Origin: Hofstenia miamia
Lineage: Eukaryota > Xenacoelomorpha > Acoela > Hofsteniidae
Assembly (NCBI GenBank): GCA_900660155.1
Contig: CABFPE010000171.1
Location: forward strand, 1,255,159-1,295,841
Direction: 5' to 3'
Length of the DNA stretch: 40,683 bases
Shown: positions 34,722-40,683 of the stretch, in pieces
How the letters are laid out: every line of letters starts with the position of its first letter
Numbering within the stretch: position 1 is the stretch's first letter
Made by a program: the position numbers and the translations under genes
Notes under the pieces: model-generated
What the model was told of the DNA's origin: nothing
Databases searched by the model: none
The model's input: only the letters and a program-made list of their open reading frames with translations

Positions 34722-34908
34722 GTTCTTTTCAACGCTTTGCGATTCATCTTCCATAGTATTAATGAATTTGTCTAGGAATGCGCATGTGTTCTTTGTTCAC
34801 ATAATGAAGTGCAGTGGATCATCAGTAGAATCAATTCTCCGAGCGTTCGTTTATGGGCGCAGATCTCATCAAATGGTCGCCTTATATTACTGCACTAACA
34901 TGCTGAAG
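34722..34908 (+). CDS. Sulfotransferase, third coding exon (5'-PSB)
   Basis: The exon runs from the acceptor CAATTTTAG (34721) to the donor AAG|GTTAGA (34909) and encodes residues 121-183. Its first base completes the codon split by exon 2, and it ends in phase 0. Residues 142-157 (HVFFVHIMKCSGSSVE) are a beta strand followed by a P-loop-like turn, the 5'-phosphosulfate-binding (5'-PSB) motif of Golgi sulfotransferases, with Lys150 at the expected position. The following residues (SILRAFVYGR) fit the helix after the loop. The family usually has (P/Q)K(T/C)(G/A)(S/G)(T/S)S; here it is MKCSGSS. This is a good match to the Sulfotransfer_2-like group (heparan/uronyl 2-O type), but the exact subfamily is not settled. 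Confidence 0.82.
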
Positions 34909-35289
34909 GTTAGATATTTTAAAGAAAAATGTAGAACTTTTATCTGGAAAAGTGCAAAAATATGAAATTTTTAATGCTTACATTTAAAAATGTAAAAATA
35001 ATAACTTCAATTTTTTTGAAATTTTAAAATTTGCTATTATTTTTTGTTTTATAATTCTCAACACATGTCTGATATTTTTTATTCTTGACTCCTTTCAATG
35101 ATTAAGATGTTTGAAAGTGGAAACTAGCAAATTGCAACATTTTTGGCAGTGATCTCAAAATTGTAAATATGTCTCTAGGTTTTTATTTATTTATTTCTTG
35201 TTTTCTTGCAAAAACTATTGAGATTTTTTAAGTTGAATATATAATCGAATATTATGAAACTGCATATAATTCCTGTTAATTCCATTTAG
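34909..35289 (+). other. Intron 3 of the sulfotransferase gene
   Basis: This is a 381-bp AT-rich intron, GTTAGA...CCATTTAG. No feature is seen inside it. Confidence 0.75.
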
Positions 35290-35525
35290 GCCTTAGACAA
35301 ATCAAACCACTACAATATAGTAACCATTGACAAACGGAGCTTTGGCCTGCACACTTTAATCCAGGGTCGTAAATGGTACTTCACATTCATGCGAGACCCA
35401 GTGTCACGCTTTTCATCAATGTACTATTATATTAAGGACGGCATGTACCCTTCTGTTCTGCGTGATCAACTGTTCCAGCCTGTTTTCGATAGCAAAAATT
35501 TGGCGGATTTTGTCGAAAAAACAGA
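35290..35525 (+). CDS. Sulfotransferase, fourth coding exon (3'-PSB), gene continues beyond
   Basis: The exon runs from the acceptor TCCATTTAG (35289) to the donor ACAGA|GTAAGC (35526) and encodes residues 184-261. WYFTFMRDPVSRFSSMYYYI (212-231) is the 3'-phosphate-binding (3'-PSB) motif RDPxxRxxS, with Arg218 and Ser226 as the residues expected to bind PAPS. It is the clearest signature of a carbohydrate sulfotransferase. The exon ends two bases into a codon, so at least one more exon is needed. The C-terminal 80-120 residues usual for this class were not found in the rest of the window. This part of the gene is undamaged and shows no stop. Confidence 0.87.
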
Positions 35526-36057
35526 GTAAGCACTTATTTTACGTGTAATATTGCCTAATTTACNATTACAGTGTAGAAATTTACATGTATTGTCAATAAA
35601 TGATTTTTGTGGCATTATTAATATTCAATTTTTCTGGTTTATTTATTTACGGCCGGGTACGGATACGTACGGGTAAGGGTTTCACGGGTACGAGTATCAA
35701 TTATCCATTAATGGGCGGGTACGGGTATGAAAACCGCCTACCCGCACCCCCCTTATTAGACACACACAATTAAAAAATAATATTCTATCATATCTACAAG
35801 ATATCATAAAATGCAACCTAATAGTAACAGACACTTCTCACTTATTCCTAGTGCTTTTGACAGGTATCAGGTCCATAATGTTTCATTTATTTAGCAAAAA
35901 TATAAGGTATATAGTTTGGACTTTTAGCTGTCTCATCTTTCCCACATTCACTTGGTCTAATAAACTCAATTATTTTAGTACCTTGACAACTTTCTAGTCT
36001 TGGTGCAACACAGGAATAATCGAATCAGAGAAGAAAAATGACGTCTAATGATGTGTT

Positions 36058-36080
36058 ATACTTTGACAGAGTCAAAGTAT
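36058..36080. repeat. Perfect 10-bp hairpin
   Basis: ATACTTTGAC, loop AGA, GTCAAAGTAT. It lies in the 5' part of the pogo element between its right end and the hAT insertion. A structural or binding role is possible but unsupported. Confidence 0.8.
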
Positions 36081-36415
36081 TTTCTGAATTGTGTTGTTTA
36101 AAAGTTTTATTTATAATTTTAACATCTACCATTTTTTAATTAATGGACACACTTACCAAGAAACATTTCTATAATTCGAAATAATAGCACATGCCAATAC
36201 TCAAAAATGGATTTAATTATGTCAAGTAAGAGTGATCACAGTTTTTAGAAATGATTAGAACAACATGCGCTCCATCGTAAAGATCTTACGGCTCCTCTTC
36301 CGAAAGTATCTCGTTTTGCCCCGAATTACACTAAATTTTTTAATTATAGCTTTCTTATTATTTGTTAATTTTTACGTTTGCTCTGGTTTTCATTTTAAAT
36401 TCACTTGTATATTAT

Positions 36416-36799
36416 CAGGGTTGGCATGTTTTAAACACGACCTGCTTAAAACATGATAAAACAGTGTTTAAAACAACTGTTTTTTGCAATGTTTTTTTAA
36501 ATGTTTTTTCAAATTTATTTAGTAATTTATGGAAAGTTCGAAAATAATTTTTGTGTTTCGTCCATTCTTACTTTCAAAACCAATTTTATACCGCAAAAAC
36601 CGTTATACCTGCGTTAGTTTACGTGCATGCAACGAAAAATAAATGTTAATATGTTTATCATAATCAATATTTGCGACTATATAGATTTTCAGTAAAATTT
36701 TAGTACTTTGAGGTTGACCTGTCTACAAGCAAAAAAACATTGTTTTAAACGTTTAAAACGTTTTTTGTAAAAAAAAATAAACTTTTTTTGCTAACCCTG
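36416..36799. mobile_element. Non-autonomous hAT element (384 bp) with GTTTTAAAC arrays
   Basis: The element starts CAGGGTTGGCA and ends TGCTAACCCTG, an 11-bp inverted repeat with one difference. The perfect 8-bp direct duplication TATATTAT flanks it at 36408-36415 and 36800-36807. The left subterminal zone has TGTTTTAAACAC, CTTAAAACATG and GTGTTTAAAACAAC; the right has TTGTTTTAAACGTTTAAAACG. The interior is non-coding. The intact duplication points to a fairly recent event. It lies 83 bp beyond the right end of the pogo element. Confidence 0.94.
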
Positions 36800-36807
36800 T
36801 ATATTAT

Positions 36808-36956
36808 ACAGTGCAATTTGGTGAACGTATGAGTAGGTTTTACTTACCTTTTTATCTTGTATTCCGTTATCGTATTTATTATAAGCTTTTAACTTTTTGA
36901 TGTTAAAATTGAAGAATACGGCCTTAATAGGCTTATAAAGTTTATTGAATTCTTAA

Positions 36957-36992
<36 letters not shown>

Positions 36993-38211
36993 ACATTAAT
37001 ATGAATCAAAATTTCTATTCTGAATAATTGAGTTAGCCTTTTTGTAAACCAATAATCTATATAAAATTTAAATGTCGGGTTTTTTAGTTGCACAACGAAT
37101 CAAAATTTATGGTAAACTATTGAGCTATGAATTTTGATTGATTTCACTTTTTTATTAAACGTTGTTTAGCAATTTTTTTAAATTAATTTTAAATTTAACA
37201 TTTCTCGACTGTGTTTTGAAAATAATAATGTTTTCACTAGAAAAAGTAAATATAATTATTTTAATAAGAAGTTTTAATGTATTTGATTACACATTGTAAT
37301 TATAATTTTTTATTTTGCCTTTTTTATTCTGCTATTTGCGGTAGGGTATCATGCGTATCTTTAACAATTTGAAGCCGTCAGTCTTTATTTGATTTTTGGA
37401 ATTTCTGTTTTTGCCCTCGTTTTTTTATTGTTTTCTTCCTCTGTTATTTTTTTAGGATGCAGAGTTATTTTAAGTTGATTTGTAGCCCCAGTATATTTAC
37501 TTAGGAACTTAGTTTTGTAAGTGACAAACAAGTCAAACACCTTAACCTTATCTTTTTTTAGATTTAAGGCTTTTGGAAACATAATGGGAATTGCTTCTAC
37601 CGGTAGTCGCCTTATGGGAATTAGCATTTCCTATAATCTTCTGATAATAAGATTAATTACGCGTTTTAAATTCGATTATGATTACTTTGAAGTTTGTGAT
37701 TAAACGCTACTTCATAATTTAATTTGATGTAACTATTTCGACCTTCATTGCTTTCCTTTTCAGATATAGAATATTTTTCATTTTCTCTTTACATTTAGTA
37801 GAGCTCCTATTTTCAAAGTTAACATTAATCTCTACTCGAACTATTTTTTCAGACTTCTTAGTTATCATGGTTTAAAACCCTTTGCAAGTAACTTTAGCTT
37901 ACTGACCGTTTCTAAGACTTTTTCCTGACTTGGAATAATATAAGAAATAAAATAGAACATGATTTATAGTGTGACATTTGTTTAAGTGCACTTTCCACAT
38001 AGTTTTGTTTGGAGTTTGAATGTTAAAATTTCAACTTTAAATATTTATTCATAGAGTGGTTGTCGCAATGATATACGTGTATGCATTATGTAGCGAAACG
38101 TATTTTTAGATTTTAGCAGTAAACTTTTAAAGAAATTGGTGTACTAATGAAATGCATACACCTCATAGCAGTAGATATTAAATTGAACTCAATTTTGAAT
38201 CACATTCATAC
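36808..38211. other. AT-rich non-coding region with TA microsatellite
   Basis: It contains a TA tract at 36958-36987. The open frames near 37385-37703 overlap on both strands and have no motif. No further sulfotransferase exon is recognisable. Confidence 0.5.
36958..36987. repeat. TA dinucleotide microsatellite
   Basis: A run of about 15 AT/TA dinucleotides. Confidence 0.9.
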
Positions 38212-39035
38212 CTCACGTTTCTTGACTTTTATTATACAGCTTCTCCAGTGTTTTGTAAAAGCTATCAAGTGTATTTATAGATTTAGTAGAATCACCAGAA
38301 CAAGATTTAATCTACGTGCATAACAGTGGATGCATACAGCACATTAAACAATATCGCGAATTTGTTTTTGAACTTCTGTTAAGTGGCCACTCATCACCGA
38401 GACACCGTCATAACATTGAGCAACGCAAAGATTGATGCCAATTCCAAGCTTGGATAGACTTCGCAGAATGTTTTGGTTAGCTTTCGCATCAAGTTGGTCT
38501 GCTTTTACTAAACAAAGTAGATCTTCTCGGATTTCTCCATCCAAATTGGAATTTGTTCGTTATGACCAATGTCCTTACTTTCATCGACAATTAAAGATAA
38601 AGGATCCCCGACTATTATTGGGTATTCTTTTTTGTATGAGACCGGCCATTACGGCTATAAGTTCATTTTGCATTTGGGGACTTCTGTATTGAGTTTTTTT
38701 AGCGCCTTCCAAACCCAAGGCGCGGTTTGATGAGTATTGTGTAATCACTTAACAAAGTTCTTTGAAATTTCCATGATTTTCTGAATTTGAATCTTATTTG
38801 TGACCACAAAGTGCTAAACCTTGACCACACAAAAACTGGATAACTGCGATAATGTCCTTCATATAATCTCTATTCTTTTCAAGTTCTTGATTCACAGACC
38901 TACTGACATATCCAGTCTGTTTTTGTTGTTTGAAAATATTCCAAAGCGACATTGCATCGCGGTGCTATTTGAGCTCCTATGGGTAGCGAAACTTTTCATT
39001 GCATTCTTCCAGTTAGAATGCACATTTTTATGACA
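38212..39035 (-). pseudogene. DUF4371/ZMYM1-like hAT transposase relic
   Basis: Minus-strand text, in several frames, follows the order of the DUF4371 hAT-derived family: HSNWKNAMKSFATHRSSNST near 38975-39030, YMKDIIAVIQFLCGQGLALC near 38815-38870, ENHGNFKELC near 38770, YRSPQMQNELIAVMAGLIQK near 38650, and DPLSLIVDESKDIGHNEQIP near 38560. LGIGINLCVAQCYDGVSVMS follows at about 38390-38450, IHCYARRLNLVLVI at about 38290-38330, and NTLDSFYKTLEKLYN near 38240. IVDES and CYDGVSVMS hold two catalytic-core aspartates. The N-terminal TTF-type zinc finger and the hATC end are missing. Stops and frameshifts occur throughout. Confidence 0.83.
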
Positions 39036-39040
39036 GTATC

Positions 39041-40132
39041 ATTGAATATGGCTAAAGAAGATGAAATTGCTGAAGAATAGATCCCTGCAATTTTGAAATT
39101 TTGCATTTGTTCGTCAGTTTAATATGGTTTCGATCATGTACTTCCAGGATTGGTGGGGAATTTCATTATTTAATTGTTTTACCCTGAGACGGAATTCTTA
39201 TTTAAGGAAAAATTTGTCCACATTTCTTCATTTTGGTTAAACCAATTGTAACTGTTCCTTTGAAAAGCTTTGTATCTCGCTGAGAAATCTAATTATAAAC
39301 TATTAAAGTGCTTTAAGAGTCAGAATATCAATCCATTTTTCTCTATTCTGCTTTCCTTTTGCGTTGCAAATAGTTCACATTGCCTAATTATTATTTAGTG
39401 AAAGCAATCCAAAAAATGTTCTTCAATATCCTTATTTCGCTCTATTTAAAATTATTCGCTTTAAAATTATCTTTAACCATGATTTCCAAAATCAACGGCT
39501 TTCAGTTACCTGGAACTTTAGAAACTTATCATTTCAAACAATTAGAGTTTTCGCCTATTAATCGATTTTAAGAAAGTACAAAGATATTTTTTATTGCTAT
39601 TTTACAAAGAGCGTAGTTGTCACTCACTGTGTTTTCAGCCCTACTCCGATATTCACGTTTGCAGTGTTCATTTTTTTCAGTAATCTGCGTTATTTTAAGT
39701 TGCGAAATGTACATGTTAACAAGTATATTTGAAAACCGGTTACCGCAAAATATAACTCTTTAGTGTTTAATATCTTGAGTAAGAGGGAAAAATTTTCAAC
39801 ATAGCAATTCAAAGTTCAATTTGAATTATTTATAAAATACGATTAAAAGTCATAAGGTTGGTTGAATTTAATGTATACTTGTTCTGTAGGGGGTCGTTTC
39901 TCTGTTTAATGTAGTCTTCAAACTCGATTGGTTGACCAGTTTCTTATAATCACTACCCTTTAGAAAACATATTTCTCAATTTGGATTCACTGGTTTCATA
40001 AAAATTCAAAAGTGTTTTCGCAATATGAGTCACACTTCTTCAATTTTTGCGCAATAATTCTGTTGTTATTAACTAGCTAATTCTTGATGTATATGTAAAT
40101 TTTCGCATATATTTAGAAGCAAAACAAGGATG
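39041..40132. other. AT-rich non-coding region
   Basis: I see no gene or bounded repeat. The N-terminal part of the neighbouring hAT relic might extend into the first bases in a form I cannot read. Confidence 0.45.
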
Positions 40133-40558
40133 TTAACCTGTCCGTGAAGTGAGTCTTTCGGGGTAACAAATAATTTCGAAGCCTTTCGGAGAGACATTTC
40201 CTAATTTTTAACTGCTTTTATAGCCATTTCCATACTATTAGTATCCCATGAAGCTCAGCTCGTTTGTCTGACATAATTTCGTACCATCTCAACAAAGAAA
40301 GATAAAATACAGGTAGCTATATATAAGAAAACAAACACACCAAATAAGAATATGAAATGTTGACCACACCGACAGCACGTACACACATATACCTAGCTAT
40401 CAAGGATTCTTATGCCTTTGAAATGTTTAGTAGGTAACTCATAACTATTATTTGTATATTTAAGCAATGAGTTGCAGGGAATTTGAAGCAATAAACAATA
40501 TAAATTTTTCTGATTGGAAAAAACAAACAACGGTCAGAATCGGTGTCCAATTAGACAC
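40133..40558 (-). mobile_element. Second copy of the pogo element's transposase-5' region
   Basis: This stretch matches 34052-34477 at a constant offset of 6081, with only three substitutions that I noticed. It carries the minus-strand start of the transposase (ATG at 40287, MVRNYVRQTS, the same stop, then the helix-turn-helix) and breaks off after about 50 codons at 40133. No pogo terminal repeat was found to the left, so the copy is truncated. Confidence 0.88.
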
Positions 40559-40683
40559 TAGGACAGTGCGGGTACGGGTAGTACCCTCGGTTACCTGCGG
40601 GTATGGGCGGGTGCGGTAAAAGTTTCACTGGTACGGGTAAGACAATTATGCCAACGGGTAAAATTCGGATGGATTAAATTACC
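40559..40683. mobile_element. ACGGGTA-type hAT insertion at the same site, running off the window
   Basis: The element starts TAGGACAGTGCGGGTACGGG right after TTAGACAC (40551-40558), exactly as at 34478. It continues past the point where the first copy is cut by N: GTGCGGTAAAAGTTTCACTG, then GTACGGGTAAGACAATTATG. The subterminal part differs from the first copy at several bases. The other end lies outside. Confidence 0.85.

Larger units (their letters stand above)
34532..35563. other. N-bounded contig carrying sulfotransferase exons 3 and 4
   Basis: The contig between N at 34531 and N at 35564 has none of the hAT subterminal words. It holds two well-preserved exons with introns. Its placement inside a hAT element with intact target duplications is best explained by scaffolding, with the contig dropped into the repeat gap. 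Confidence 0.75.
34478..35755. mobile_element. hAT element with ACGGGTA subterminal arrays, inserted in the pogo element
   Basis: The direct 8-bp duplication TTAGACAC lies at 34470-34477 and 35756-35763. The left end is TAGGACAGTGCGGGTACGGG; the right, reverse-complemented, is TAAGGGGGGTGCGGGTAGG. Both ends are full of CGGGTA words (34488-34530 and 35652-35745). Two single Ns (34531, 35564) cut the element, and the contig between them carries exons 3 and 4 of the sulfotransferase gene, not transposon sequence. The second junction copy at 40559 shows the true continuation of the left end, GTGCGGTAAAAGTTTCAC. Confidence 0.87.
31807..36331 (-). mobile_element. Pogo-type (Tc1/mariner superfamily) element with TA target duplication
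   Basis: The ends are inverted repeats: GGGTAATTCGGGGCAAAACG on the left and GTGTAATTCGGGGCAAAACG reverse-complemented from the right. The match continues through AGA(C/T)ACTT, 26 of 28 in all. TA flanks it at 31805-31806 and 36332-36333. The transposase relic (32394-34206) is on the minus strand. A hAT element (34478-35755) sits upstream of it. The 4525-bp span includes a contig holding host exons, so the true length is shorter, probably nearer 3.3-3.5 kb plus whatever the gaps hide. Confidence 0.9.

Noticed and set aside
37385..37703. Overlapping open frames on both strands
   Set aside because: No motif, no splice context and no relation to the sulfotransferase C-terminus.

Overview
The window looks like nuclear DNA of an AT-rich invertebrate animal. 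The evidence is spliced exons with GT-AG introns, long AT-rich non-coding stretches, eukaryotic DNA transposons (hAT, Tc1/mariner, pogo), a Penelope-like retroelement relic and a type II Golgi-type sulfotransferase gene. A cnidarian such as Hydra would fit the base composition, the mix of elements and the cnidarian-looking protein relic at the left end, but this is inference from memory and was not tested.

Layout. Positions 1-723 are a 52-bp satellite. From 811 to 3041 lies a broken copy of an unrecognised protein family, and its 3' end is duplicated almost perfectly at 3932-4517. From 4518 to about 12600 the DNA is mostly non-coding, with one cleanly bounded hAT miniature element (7707-8518, 8-bp target duplication) and a long-inverted-repeat MITE (11502-11937). 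Mariner and Penelope-like relics follow (12598-13440). Two related 250-bp MITEs (13922-14174, 17305-17554) flank a nested pair of hAT elements: 15093-16450 has inserted into an inverted relative spanning 14955-17001, and target duplications are visible at both levels. A Tc1-like element (20178-21498), a BED/hAT transposase relic (21902-23224) and a cluster of Tc1-like copies (25712-28711) come next; the last is broken by single-N contig joins.

The only host gene I can support starts at 29066 on the + strand. Four exons with compatible phases encode 261 residues of a PAPS-dependent sulfotransferase (membrane anchor, 5'-PSB-like and 3'-PSB motifs), and its 3' end lies outside the recognised exons. 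Exons 3-4 sit on a contig bounded by N at both sides and placed inside a hAT element, which is itself inside a pogo-type element (31807-36331). That is more likely a scaffolding error than gene capture. The pogo transposase relic keeps an HTH, DDE-like motifs and a C-terminal PHD-like finger. A further hAT MITE (36416-36799), a DUF4371-type hAT relic (38212-39035) and a second copy of the pogo/hAT junction (40133-40683) close the window.

All transposase genes seen here are broken. At least four hAT families carry their own short subterminal motif arrays (GATCCG, ATTAATCG, ACGGGTA, GTTTTAAAC), and AATTGAC may be a fifth. I found no operon, CRISPR array, rRNA or convincing tRNA.
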